Positions 8,620 through 16,687 of a DNA stretch of 64,000 nucleotides are shown here, in pieces. A program made the translations under genes and the position numbers. How positions within the stretch are numbered: position 1 is the stretch's first letter; each line of letters begins with the position of its first letter. The notes under the pieces are model-generated. The model did not search any database, was not told the DNA's origin, and saw nothing but the letters and a program-made list of their open reading frames with translations. The stretch covers positions 25,717 through 89,716 of the IMG/VR virus record IMGVR_UViG_3300032241_002083. One strand, given 5' to 3'. The DNA is from a virus.

Positions 8620-10169
8620 TAGTGTATAAACTTTTCTTTGGTCCTTGGAATTAGAGATGCTTCATCTGCTGTTTGTAAATTAAGAATGCATTTTAAAAGT
8701 CTTTCTAAACCAATTCCAAAGCCTCCATGTGGAGGCATACCATATTTAAATGGCATTAAATAGCTTTCAAAATTATCTGGATTTAATCCTTTACTTTTGA
8801 TTGATTCGACTAATTGATTATAATTATTAATGCGCATTCCCCCACTTGTAATCTCTGTACCTTTGTATATTAAATCAAAACTTTCTGTTAGAAATTCTTT
8901 ACCTTCATTTAAGATAGTTTCATTAGAAGGCATAGTATAAAATGGTTTTTCATTTAATGGATAGCCATATATAAAAACAAAATCAGAATTATATTTAGCC
9001 TTTGTATAATCACCAATCCATTTTTCAATCTCGGAATTAATACCATTACTATACATATGAGCATATAATCTAAATTCGCCAGATTCTTCAAGAATTGAAA
9101 ATAATTGATTATATGAAATTCGTGGAATATTTGGTAAAATAATTCCCGGAGTTGAATTAAAGTATAAATACTTATCGTTTTGTGGTTTAAAATCAATATT
9201 TAAATACTTCAATTCTTTCGAGCAATTTTCATAAATCCTATAAAAAATAAAATTTAAAATTTCTTCTTCAATATCCATTATATCAAAAACAGAATCAATA
9301 AATCCCATTTCTAAGTCAAGACCAATAAATTCAGAAAGATGTTTATTTGTATTAGAGCCTTCGGCACGATAAACTTTGCCTACTTCAAATACTCTTTCAA
9401 ATACACCAACCATAGTTTGTTTATAAAATTGTGGTGATTGTGTTAGATACATTGGTGTTCCAAAATAGTCAACTGTAAACATATCAGCACCGCCTTCTAA
9501 CCCAGCAGCAGATATTTTTGTTGATTGTATTTCGGTAAATCCTTTCTTATTGAGAAAGTCTCTAAAAGAAGATATAACTTCGGCTTGTATTTTAAATATA
9601 CATCTTTCTTTTTCTTTTCTCAAAGTTAAAGGCCGATACAAATTTAAAGTATTAAATGGTGGTATGTCTTCTTCTCTTGAAATTGGGAATGGTAAAACTT
9701 CAGATTCTGAAATTATATTTAAATTTTGTGCAAAAATTTCCAAAGAAAAATTATTAGATTGATTTGTTTCTTTGACTTCACCAACTATTTCAACAACACT
9801 TTCAACTAACAAAGAACGACATAAATCTTTTGGAACTATAACTTGGCAATAACCAGACATATCCCTTAAAATAAGGAATGACATTTTTTTAAGATCTCGC
9901 CATTGTGAAACCCAGCCTTTTATTAAGACTTTATCACCTATTTTTTGATTTAATTCAGAAATAAGTGTCCTTACTTTTGGATTATCATCATTCCAAGGTT
10001 CCACGATAACTTCTTCTGGCTCATAATTTTTAGAATTAATTGTCCAGTATAAAGTTATTTTTTCGTTACCTATGTGATAAATTTCATGATATATATGTAA
10101 GGAATTACCAATTTCAATAGGTTTGAAATTTCTAGTTAATTCAAAATAATAATTGTCTGTAGTTGTCAT
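8619..10169 (-). CDS. aspS: Aspartyl-tRNA synthetase, archaeal/eukaryotic (non-discriminating) type
   Basis: 516 residues. An unrecognised N-terminal extension of ~75 residues is followed by an OB-fold anticodon-binding domain (KVLIKGWVSQWRDLKKMSFLILRD) and a class II core: KISAAGLEGGADMFTVDYFG, the flipping-loop and motif 2 block SPQFYKQTM ... FEVGKVYRAEGSNTNKHLSEF, and motif 3 GGFGIGLERLL. It lacks the ~100-residue GAD insertion of ordinary bacterial AspRS. Enzymes of this type often also charge tRNA-Asn with Asp, but discrimination cannot be judged here. It is coupled by TAATG to the small broken gene downstream and sits 9 nt from greA upstream. Confidence 0.88.
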   Translation of the reverse strand: MTTTDNYYFELTRNFKPIEIGNSLHIYHEIYHIGNEKITLYWTINSKNYEPEEVIVEPWNDDNPKVRTLISELNQKIGDKVLIKGWVSQWRDLKKMSFLILRDMSGYCQVIVPKDLCRSLLVESVVEIVGEVKETNQSNNFSLEIFAQNLNIISESEVLPFPISREEDIPPFNTLNLYRPLTLRKEKERCIFKIQAEVISSFRDFLNKKGFTEIQSTKISAAGLEGGADMFTVDYFGTPMYLTQSPQFYKQTMVGVFERVFEVGKVYRAEGSNTNKHLSEFIGLDLEMGFIDSVFDIMDIEEEILNFIFYRIYENCSKELKYLNIDFKPQNDKYLYFNSTPGIILPNIPRISYNQLFSILEESGEFRLYAHMYSNGINSEIEKWIGDYTKAKYNSDFVFIYGYPLNEKPFYTMPSNETILNEGKEFLTESFDLIYKGTEITSGGMRINNYNQLVESIKSKGLNPDNFESYLMPFKYGMPPHGGFGIGLERLLKCILNLQTADEASLIPRTKEKFIH

Positions 10170-10178
10170 TGTTATTTT

Positions 10179-10649
10179 TTAAGCGGTAATATTTAATACC
10201 TCTAATTCAAGTTCGCCAGCAGGAGTATTGACTTTTACAACATCACCTATAACCTTACCAATTAAGGCTTGCGCAACTGGACTATTAACGGATATTTTTC
10301 CTTCTTTAATATTCGTTTCTAAATGTGGAACTATTGTATAAGAAATTTCTTTATTTAATTTCTTATTTTTAAGATTAACCGTAGTTAATATTTGAACTGA
10401 ATCAGTTTGAATAAATTCGTGGTTAATAACCACAGAATTAAGAAGTATTTCTTGTAATTTTTGTATTCTATCGTTTACAGAATCATATTTTTCTTTGGCC
10501 GCATCATATTCAGCATTTTCAGAAAGATCACCTTTATCACGAGCTTCTGCAATATCTTCAATACATTCACGAACCTCAACAGTCTTTAAATGATTAATTT
10601 CGAAATGTAATTTCTCCATTCCTTCTTTTGTTAAAAATGTTTTAGACAT
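10179..10649 (-). CDS. greA: Transcription elongation factor GreA
   Basis: 156 residues, full length for GreA. The N-terminal coiled coil carries the acidic tip motif GDLSENAEYDAAKE, whose Asp and Glu stimulate transcript cleavage by RNA polymerase; the C-terminal FKBP-like domain has ISVNSPVAQALIGKVIGDVV. The catalytic tip residues are intact, so it should rescue backtracked RNA polymerase. It lies in one minus-strand cluster with AspRS and a small gene. Confidence 0.93.
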   Translation of the reverse strand: MSKTFLTKEGMEKLHFEINHLKTVEVRECIEDIAEARDKGDLSENAEYDAAKEKYDSVNDRIQKLQEILLNSVVINHEFIQTDSVQILTTVNLKNKKLNKEISYTIVPHLETNIKEGKISVNSPVAQALIGKVIGDVVKVNTPAGELELEVLNITA

Positions 10650-10652
10650 AAT

Positions 10653-10868
10653 TTAATTTTTATTTAATTCTAATGTTTCGCACCATTTTTTTGCAGTTTC
10701 TATATCAGAAAAATACCATTTGTCTTTCTGATTATCATATATTCTTAAAAGAAATTTATTATCTCCTTTAGATTTAGATATGATATATTGTGTATTTTGC
10801 GAAACTCCAACCATTTGGAAGAAACTACCATATTCGCTATTACTTTTCCAATCTATTATTGTTTTCAT
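10653..10868 (-). CDS. Small hypothetical protein
   Basis: 71 residues, unrecognised; Trp-containing, compact beta/alpha look (IYDNQKDKWYFSDIETAKKW). It starts 7 nt downstream of a 20-bp perfect inverted repeat and stops 3 nt before greA, so it probably heads the greA-aspS transcript. Confidence 0.6.
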   Translation of the reverse strand: MKTIIDWKSNSEYGSFFQMVGVSQNTQYIISKSKGDNKFLLRIYDNQKDKWYFSDIETAKKWCETLELNKN

Positions 10869-10875
10869 AGCATGT

Positions 10876-10936
10876 TATATAAGCATTAACTTAAAAGTTG
10901 AGTTTTTGCTCAAAAATTTAAGTTAATGCTTATATA
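10876..10936 (-). repeat. 20-bp perfect inverted repeat in the 5' leader of the greA-aspS cluster
   Basis: Arms 10876-10895 and 10917-10936 (TATATAAGCATTAACTTAAA) pair perfectly; the loop contains a second small hairpin (TTGAG/CTCAA). It begins 8 nt upstream of the ATG at 10868. The outer part reads CAATATATATAAGC on the minus strand, like the AT-rich motif upstream of other genes here, so the transcript may start at the hairpin base. Confidence 0.75.
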
Positions 10937-11007
10937 TATTGAAACTTGACGAAGATCGGCAACATCATGATATATATAATACTACTATTAATATATACTA
11001 TACATAG

Positions 11008-11316
11008 TTATTTTCTCAATGGTAAGTATTCTATTCTTTTGACTTCTGTTGGAAATACTTCTTCGTAATCTTGTCCAGAGAAGTCAGTTCCTTCATAAGA
11101 AGAGTAATAACCGTCAAGTCTTATATAGACATCGTGATCGACAAAATGTTTTACTGTATACCATTCGGAACCCTGATCTTCACCGCCGTATGAGTCTACT
11201 TCTTTAACTTTACCAAGTCCGAGACCTTCAAAGTCGATATCATCGTAACCGAAATCTTGTATTTTGCAATTTTCATTAAGAATTTCTTTAATCTGTTCGA
11301 ATGTTAATTTTTCCAT
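11008..11316 (-). CDS. Hypothetical protein, tandem paralogue 1
   Basis: 102 residues. It shares a long core with its neighbour at 11346: DSYGGEDQGSEWYTV, DHDVYIRLDGYYSSY and the C-terminal PTEVKRIEYLP. The family is unknown to me; the Asp/Glu/Tyr-rich beta-like core suggests a small globular protein. A tandem duplication is the simplest origin. Confidence 0.75.
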   Translation of the reverse strand: MEKLTFEQIKEILNENCKIQDFGYDDIDFEGLGLGKVKEVDSYGGEDQGSEWYTVKHFVDHDVYIRLDGYYSSYEGTDFSGQDYEEVFPTEVKRIEYLPLRK

Positions 11317-11345
11317 TTTTATTTGTTTTTAATTATATAATTTAA

Positions 11346-11672
11346 TTATTGTATAATAGGTAAGTATTCTATTTTTTTTACTTCTGTTGGATATACTTGA
11401 AGAAATTTAGAACCTTCAAAATCAATGCCATCATAAGAAGTGTAATAAGCATCTATTCTTATATAAACATCATGATCTGTAAAATTCCACACAACATACC
11501 AGTCTGTTCCTTGATCTTCACCACCGTAGGAATCTACTTTTTTACAAGGACCAAGTTCATCAATAGTCCAATTATTTTTATACCCACCGCCAAAATAGCC
11601 ACGAGCAAAATCTTCAACAGATATATTTAGTTGCTTTAATTTTTCTATAATTTGATTAAATGTCAATTGCAT
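11346..11672 (-). CDS. Hypothetical protein, tandem paralogue 2
   Basis: 108 residues. It shares DSYGGEDQGTDWYVV, DHDVYIRIDAYYTSY and PTEVKKIEYLP with the gene 29 nt downstream. The N-terminal ~40 residues differ between the copies while the C-terminal two-thirds are conserved, which puts the selected function there. It overlaps the nucleotidyltransferase-like gene upstream by 17 nt. Confidence 0.75.
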   Translation of the reverse strand: MQLTFNQIIEKLKQLNISVEDFARGYFGGGYKNNWTIDELGPCKKVDSYGGEDQGTDWYVVWNFTDHDVYIRIDAYYTSYDGIDFEGSKFLQVYPTEVKKIEYLPIIQ

Positions 11673-12441
11673 TTTTTAGTTTTTTGTCTGTTTTTTTATG
11701 CCATTTATCGTCATGTTTCATATGTTCCTGAATTATTTCTACATAATTGATAGGACATTTTTGTATGATTCTATAATTTTCGATTATAAAAAGTGCTTGC
11801 CACATAGGAGCATGATTCATGATGAATTTTTTTAGCATCCAATTATATGCAACACGATAATCACGATTAAAAAGTCTTTCAAATGCCATTACATAAACTT
11901 CTTCTCTGGTTAAAGAGATTTTTTCTTCAAAAGAAAGTTTATTAAACTTTTCCTCACTAACATCAACATCAGCTCCATCTTTTAAGACTTTAAAATAAGT
12001 TGGAGTTGGAGTTATATAAGTATGTAAGACATCATGATCGTATTTAGTTAACGCATTATCAAAAAAATCATCACCAGTCATAGATAAATCAGAGCGATGA
12101 TTTTTACCATGTATTTGATTCCAATAATCATATAATTCATAAAATAATGGTTTTATTAATTTGGCTCCATGCTCTTTTAAAAATACAATGTCGAACATAT
12201 GTTTTGACCAAAAAATATCCCAAAATATATGACTTACTTTTAAGGTAAAAAGAACGTCAGCATTAATACCATTTTTTGAAATGTAGTTATATAATGGTTG
12301 ATTAACATGATATTCTTCTATTAAACCTTCTTGTCTTAAAGTAGGTTGTTTGGTTTGAACCAAGTAATCAAAATCTTTTGGTTCTCTTGAAAAGTCCGGG
12401 AAAATATTTTTGATTGCTTGACTACCTATTAAGTATTTCAT
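11656..12441 (-). CDS. Nucleotidyltransferase-like phage protein
   Basis: 261 residues. The N terminus YLIGSQAIKNIFP followed by REPKDFDYLV has the G-S ... D-x-D spacing of the polymerase-beta-type nucleotidyltransferase fold, and a later ADVLFTLK could supply a third acidic residue. Similar proteins of unknown role occur in T4-like phages. No substrate can be assigned. It has its own sigma-A-type promoter. Confidence 0.55.
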   Translation of the reverse strand: MKYLIGSQAIKNIFPDFSREPKDFDYLVQTKQPTLRQEGLIEEYHVNQPLYNYISKNGINADVLFTLKVSHIFWDIFWSKHMFDIVFLKEHGAKLIKPLFYELYDYWNQIHGKNHRSDLSMTGDDFFDNALTKYDHDVLHTYITPTPTYFKVLKDGADVDVSEEKFNKLSFEEKISLTREEVYVMAFERLFNRDYRVAYNWMLKKFIMNHAPMWQALFIIENYRIIQKCPINYVEIIQEHMKHDDKWHKKTDKKLKNAIDI

Positions 12442-12458
12442 ATTTGAATATTATAAAG

Positions 12459-12489
12459 CAAAGATACGAAGAAATTTTTAAAAAGCAAA
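12459..12489 (-). promoter_or_regulatory. Bacteroidetes sigma-A-type promoter
   Basis: Minus strand TTTG (12489-12486), 19-nt spacer, TATCTTTG (12466-12459), 18 nt before the ATG at 12441. The remaining ~125 bases up to the next gene end (12615) are AT-rich with nothing else recognised. Confidence 0.8.
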
Positions 12490-12614
12490 AATTTTGTTAA
12501 AATTATTGTATATTATAAGTTTTAATAAAAAAAGAAAAATTACGAGAATTTATTTTTATTTTTACTGTTTTATTTAATATCACAAATTATATATTAAATA
12601 ACCAGTTTCGACAT

Positions 12615-13190
12615 CTAAACTTTATAAGTTTTTTTAAATACATCTTCTATTGCTTCTTCTCCTTCTTTCGTTAGTTTTCTTGTTCCTATTCCGGCAAAAT
12701 TTTTTGATTGAATGATTGGTATTTCTTTCATTTCGATAAATTTATCTATTATATAAGACCATTTAAACCATTTATTTTTTATCAAGTCATAAACATAGAC
12801 AGTTTTCGTATTCTGTATGGACATAGCAACTGCCCAACCAGTGCCACCAGAAACTATTCCATTAGAATAGGATTTTATTATACCAATAGCAAAGATTTCT
12901 TCTGAATATTTAACTTGTGCCCAATTACGAGCCAATAAATTCATATGCTTAACTATATTTTTTCGTCCTAAAACTTTATTGGCTTTTTTAATTTTTTCAA
13001 TACCTTCTTCAAAATCTTCTTTTGATACTTCAATTTTATTAGAAGATTTATGATATTTTGTTTTATATGACCAAGCTTTTACTTTTAAGCCATATAAAGT
13101 TGAAAACATTTCCCATATAGTATCAGCACCTTCGGCTCCGCCACTATGACAAGTAGTTTCTTCTGGTTTATAACTAAATACTTTACACAT
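12615..13190 (-). CDS. SLOG-like (YspA/YpsA-type) nucleotide-binding protein
   Basis: 191 residues from ATG 13190 (MCKVFSYKPEE), chosen because it overlaps the stop of the upstream gene as TAATG; the ORF is open a further 10 codons. Two glycine-rich motifs, CHSGGAEGADTIWE near the N terminus and VSGGTGWAVAM in the middle, are typical of SLOG-superfamily Rossmann proteins that bind nucleotides or nucleotide-derived signals. The end contains NFAGIGTRKLT. A specific ligand cannot be given. Confidence 0.75.
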   Translation of the reverse strand: MCKVFSYKPEETTCHSGGAEGADTIWEMFSTLYGLKVKAWSYKTKYHKSSNKIEVSKEDFEEGIEKIKKANKVLGRKNIVKHMNLLARNWAQVKYSEEIFAIGIIKSYSNGIVSGGTGWAVAMSIQNTKTVYVYDLIKNKWFKWSYIIDKFIEMKEIPIIQSKNFAGIGTRKLTKEGEEAIEDVFKKTYKV

Positions 13191-13381
13191 TAGAAATGAT
13201 TTAAAATTTCGGTTAAACAATCTTTACAAATTATAGCCACATCATCGCAAACTAGACTTATTGATGCACATTTTTTCATCTCATCACAACCATCACATAA
13301 TCTTGATTCTTCTGGAATAAAGATTAAAGAAACTTTTTTAATTTCTTTACCATTTTTAATTATCTTAGCGTCTGTAATCAT
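13190..13381 (-). CDS. Small Cys-rich, probably zinc-binding protein
   Basis: 63 residues. CDGC ... C ... C ... CKDC spacing (CDGCDEMKKCASIS, then VCDD and CKDC) suggests a zinc ribbon. It lies between the phosphoesterase and the SLOG-like gene, 2 nt from the former and overlapping the latter, so all three are probably cotranscribed. Confidence 0.65.
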   Translation of the reverse strand: MITDAKIIKNGKEIKKVSLIFIPEESRLCDGCDEMKKCASISLVCDDVAIICKDCLTEILNHF

Positions 13382-13383
13382 AT

Positions 13384-13971
13384 CTATTGTGGATTTTTAA
13401 CTACATGATGATCCAATTCAGAAATTTCTTTTTTAGACATTATATCTATAATTTCTGTGATTGAAAAAGGACGATACTTACCAAGTAATCTATAAGCCGT
13501 ATCTATACCAACATCAATAGATTTTCCAAAATCTGGTATAGAATCGTGACTATGACCGTATAGATGGATAGTTCCGTGATGAGAACTAGGCCATACTCTA
13601 TGAGAATAATGAGATAAGAAGAAATTTTGCCCATTTATAGTAAAGAAATCAACATCTTTACAAGATGTGAATAACTTTTGGTATTCTTCGTTAAATCTTA
13701 TTTCGTCATCATGATTTCCATAGAAAAAATTAATGTTTTGGCAATTAATTTTCCATCTTAATTCTGGTATTTTTGTTGGATCACCAAAAGCAAAATCGCC
13801 TAGAAAATTGAGTGTATCATCATATTTTACATACTCATTTATATTATTTATGATAGTATCATTCATTTCAGGTATAGAGTTAAAATCTCTATAACCTGAT
13901 TTCCAACGGGATATTTTTGGACCTGTAATATTGCGATGGTTGAAATGCGTGTCTGAAGTAAAGTATATCAT
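13384..13971 (-). CDS. Calcineurin-like metallophosphoesterase
   Basis: 195 residues with the full set of metal-binding motifs in order: FTSDTHFNH (D-x-H), FLGDFAFG (GD), FYGNHDDE (GNHD), LSHYSHR, and the C-terminal LYGHSHD (GHxH). It is the size of small YfcE/phage-type phosphoesterases. It may be a phosphodiesterase acting on nucleic acid or cyclic nucleotide ends; the substrate is unknown. First gene of a three-gene minus-strand operon. Confidence 0.9.
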   Translation of the reverse strand: MIYFTSDTHFNHRNITGPKISRWKSGYRDFNSIPEMNDTIINNINEYVKYDDTLNFLGDFAFGDPTKIPELRWKINCQNINFFYGNHDDEIRFNEEYQKLFTSCKDVDFFTINGQNFFLSHYSHRVWPSSHHGTIHLYGHSHDSIPDFGKSIDVGIDTAYRLLGKYRPFSITEIIDIMSKKEISELDHHVVKNPQ

Positions 13972-14000
13972 TGTGTTTCTCTGATGTTAAACAATTTTAA

Positions 14001-14032
14001 CAAAAATACAAAGTTTTTTACTGACAGACAAA
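14001..14032 (-). promoter_or_regulatory. Bacteroidetes sigma-A-type promoter for the phosphoesterase operon
   Basis: Minus strand TTTG (14032-14029), 20-nt spacer, TATTTTTG (14008-14001), 30 nt upstream of ATG 13971. Confidence 0.7.
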
Positions 14033-14066
14033 TATGTTTTTAATATATAAAATAAAAATAAATATT

Positions 14067-15146
14067 ATGAAATGGACAGAACAGGAAATAAATTACCTTA
14101 AAGAAAATTACAAAAATGGCGATAAAGAAGAGATATTAAATAATTTAGACTCAAAGAATTGGAAATCTGTTAAATATATTGCTAAAAAATATAACTTAAC
14201 AAGAGAAAGAAAAAATGATAATTGGAGCGAATGTGAAATAAAATATTTATCAGAAAATTATCAAAATGAAATAAAGGAAAAATTAGTAAAAAATTTACCT
14301 AAAAGAAATTGGACTTCTATTAAATTAATGGCTGGAAAATTGAATTTATATAGAACTAATGATTTTTATAGAAAATCTGACATGTATAGATTGATGGAAG
14401 ATACAAACGAATCTTTTTACTGGATGGGATTTTTATCTGCTGATGGGCATTTTAATCAAAAAGATAAAAGAATTAATATTAATTTATCAGTAAAAGATAA
14501 AAAACATTTAATTAGGTTTTCTAATTTTGTTAATAATGTCAAGGTAATTATATCTGAAAATATTTGTTCTACATCTTTGCAAAATATAGATGTGTTTGCT
14601 GAGTTATGTAAAAAGTTTGATTTAAAACACGACAAAACATATTTTCCACCTAATTTTGATGTTATAAACAAAGATAAAGAATTATTCTTCTCTTATATAG
14701 TTGGATTTATAGACGGCGATGGTTACATAAATAAACTATACAAAAGAGAAGATTGCAATCTAGGAATACATTTACATAGTTCTTGGTTAAAGAATTTGAT
14801 TTATATAGAAAATTTTCTATATAAATATTTCAATATTAGTAAAAATAAATTATCTTCTAAAATAGGCAATGATGGTTATGCTAGAATGACTATATCCGAT
14901 AGTTCAATTTTGAGTAAAATAAAGAAAGAGGTCATAAGATTAGAATTACCTGTTTTAAACAGAAAATGGAATATAATAAATGAAAACCATATTTCTAGAT
15001 ATGAAGTTTCAAAAATTAACAAAGAAAGAGTAATTAAACTTTATTTAGAAGGACTAAATGGTGTAGAAATAATTAAACAAACTAAATTAAAAAAAGGAGT
15101 TGTATATTCATATATTAGAGATATAAAAAAAGAGGCTACAGCATAG
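14067..15146 (+). CDS. LAGLIDADG-type homing endonuclease
   Basis: 359 residues from ATG 14067 (MKWTEQEINYLKENY); an earlier in-frame ATG at 14034 lies in the promoter-like leader TTTTTAATATATAA. Two LAGLIDADG-like helices are visible: FYWMGFLSADGHF and SYIVGFIDGDGYI, the acidic residues being the catalytic ones. Two SANT/Myb-like DNA-binding repeats (WTEQEINYL, WSECEIKYL) precede them and a helix-turn-helix follows. It is clearly paralogous to the endonuclease at 54612. It lies next to an interrupted tRNA-Leu-like sequence, a plausible homing target. Confidence 0.9.
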   Translation: MKWTEQEINYLKENYKNGDKEEILNNLDSKNWKSVKYIAKKYNLTRERKNDNWSECEIKYLSENYQNEIKEKLVKNLPKRNWTSIKLMAGKLNLYRTNDFYRKSDMYRLMEDTNESFYWMGFLSADGHFNQKDKRININLSVKDKKHLIRFSNFVNNVKVIISENICSTSLQNIDVFAELCKKFDLKHDKTYFPPNFDVINKDKELFFSYIVGFIDGDGYINKLYKREDCNLGIHLHSSWLKNLIYIENFLYKYFNISKNKLSSKIGNDGYARMTISDSSILSKIKKEVIRLELPVLNRKWNIINENHISRYEVSKINKERVIKLYLEGLNGVEIIKQTKLKKGVVYSYIRDIKKEATA

Positions 15147-15157
15147 CCTCTTTTTTA
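15131..15157 (+). terminator. Intrinsic terminator after the homing endonuclease
   Basis: GAGGCTA / TAGCCTC stem with a short loop followed by TTTTTT, spanning the last codons and stop of the endonuclease gene. Confidence 0.75.
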
Positions 15158-15161
15158 TAAA

Positions 15162-15353
15162 AACGGTGGCAGGACTTGACCTGCATGATGTGAGTTTAAT
15201 TTCTCTTTTGTTTTTTTGAAGGAACATCCTTACGAATTCAACCCTGAATTGTTACACGGTAATTTTTATTTTACGTCTACAGGATTTGTAACTTAGTTAC
15301 TGACAACACATCTATAAGAGCTTCACTTTAGCGTCTAATTCCGCCACACCGTT
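15162..15353 (-). tRNA. tRNA-Leu-like gene with ~100-nt extra internal sequence (structured RNA)
   Basis: Read on the minus strand, the 5' end has acceptor AACGGTG, then TG, a D-arm GCG-GAATTAGA-CGC matching the hallmark start of bacterial tRNA-Leu (but lacking the D-loop GG). The 3' end has a T-arm GCAGG-TCAAGT-CCTGC and CACCGTT, which pairs perfectly with the 5' acceptor. Between lie ~145 nt, far more than a normal anticodon and variable arm. They include GATGTG/CACATC next to the T-arm, AATTCA/TGAATT, AAGGA/TCCTT and GTAAC/GTTAC hairpins. No anticodon can be assigned. It may be an intron-bearing or decayed tRNA, or a tRNA-like RNA. Confidence 0.55.
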
Positions 15354-15357
15354 TAAC

Positions 15358-16605
15358 TTAACTTAATTCTAAATCTTTTTTAATTTCTACCAATCCGCCA
15401 GTTTTATCTGATAAATCAAAATTTTCTTTGATAAAATCAATTACTTCTTTTGGATTTATTGAATGGTGAAAAACTATATTTGGACCATGATTATCTAACA
15501 TTACAGCGGATAAATTATCAAATCTTTTTAAACCATTTGAAGTATTTTGACCACATTCATGACTGCCACATTCATATTCTCTTTGAGATACAACTGGAAC
15601 TTTTGAACCTTCTTTAATAGGGCAGTGGAAATGAACGATACAATCGTAATCGTTATGCTCACTAAATATAATTCTCTGTGATTGACCACCAACAGAAGGT
15701 TTAGCACCATAAGCAGTAACCGTATCTTCTGTATCAGTAATAACTCTAACTAAACCATTTTTGTCTAAATCATTAAAGTTAGATTTTCTGATAGAAGTTA
15801 AAAATTCTTTTTCACCAATCTTACAAGCAAAATGCCCTACGGTTGCTCCATTAAATGGTTTATAAGCAGATTGCTCTATGCAGAAATTAACAACCTCTCT
15901 TAAAGATGGAAAAACCATATCAGAGTTCCAATCAACAGGTGTGCCTTCGACAACGGTTGCATGTGTAAATGAAAGATGACTTCTGTAATAAGTCATATCT
16001 ACTAGCTGTTTAAGTGCTTCATCTCTATCAGTAGTTACATGGTATTTGGCTTCTTCGGGTGTAATAATCATATTAACTCTTGTGATAACATCATTAGATA
16101 AAACTAAATTACAAGAATTTTTCTTCATTAAATTAAGTCCTGATAAATATTGCTCTTGTTCAGTAGCACCGGAAGTTGTTTTAAAAGCAACTAAGAATAT
16201 ATCTTTTCTACCTTCTCTTATTTGTTTAATTACTTTATTTTTAGGTGTTAATTTTAATAAATATTCTTTTTTAGATGATAATCTTTCAGAATATTTTCCA
16301 GATTTTATATTTTCTATATTACCATCAAAATCAGTCATGCCTACATTAAAGAATACAACTTTTGTATTAAAATCTTCTTTTAATCCTAAAACATGTTTTT
16401 CAACATCTTCGTTAGTGGTGAGATTTGAATTAGAATCAGCCATTTTAGTTAGATGTAAATTAACATCCATGTTGTCAAATCTTTCTTTACATAAGATTTC
16501 TAACTTTTTGGCAGTTTCGCCAAAAGCGGGCATAGATAATGCTAAATGTGTGCGAACATAAGAAAATGTTCCACCGCCGTATATATGTATTTGTTTCTTA
16601 AACAT
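15358..16605 (-). CDS. CoaB-like / class II aldolase fusion protein
   Basis: 415 residues from ATG 16605 (MFKKQIHIYGGGTFSYVRTHLALSMPAFG); a longer ORF to 16650 runs into the promoter region. The N-terminal ~200 residues resemble the flavoprotein-type phosphopantothenate-cysteine ligase fold (GGT ... VRTHLA ... GETAKKLE). The C-terminal ~200 residues look like a class II aldolase/adducin domain, with HATVVEG, IVHFHCPI, QREYECGSHECGQNTSNG and MLDNHGPNIVF providing His/Glu metal ligands. The combined activity is unknown; a role in nucleotide-sugar or cofactor metabolism is a guess. Confidence 0.75.
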   Translation of the reverse strand: MFKKQIHIYGGGTFSYVRTHLALSMPAFGETAKKLEILCKERFDNMDVNLHLTKMADSNSNLTTNEDVEKHVLGLKEDFNTKVVFFNVGMTDFDGNIENIKSGKYSERLSSKKEYLLKLTPKNKVIKQIREGRKDIFLVAFKTTSGATEQEQYLSGLNLMKKNSCNLVLSNDVITRVNMIITPEEAKYHVTTDRDEALKQLVDMTYYRSHLSFTHATVVEGTPVDWNSDMVFPSLREVVNFCIEQSAYKPFNGATVGHFACKIGEKEFLTSIRKSNFNDLDKNGLVRVITDTEDTVTAYGAKPSVGGQSQRIIFSEHNDYDCIVHFHCPIKEGSKVPVVSQREYECGSHECGQNTSNGLKRFDNLSAVMLDNHGPNIVFHHSINPKEVIDFIKENFDLSDKTGGLVEIKKDLELS

Positions 16606-16619
16606 AAAAATTATTTTTG

Positions 16620-16651
16620 TAAAAATACTAAAAATTGTTAAAGAAAACAAA
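16620..16651 (-). promoter_or_regulatory. Probable sigma-A-type promoter
   Basis: Minus strand TTTG (16651-16648), 20-nt spacer, TATTTTTA (16627-16620); the final base deviates from TAnnTTTG. It lies 15 nt before ATG 16605. Confidence 0.55.
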
Positions 16652-16687
16652 TTTTTTTTTACATATAGTTATTTAATATATAATTTT

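Noticed and set aside
15162-15353. Group I intron in tRNA-Leu
   Set aside because: No conserved core words (P7/P3 region) or clear splice-site pairing could be found, and no anticodon is seen; only the interruption is certain.
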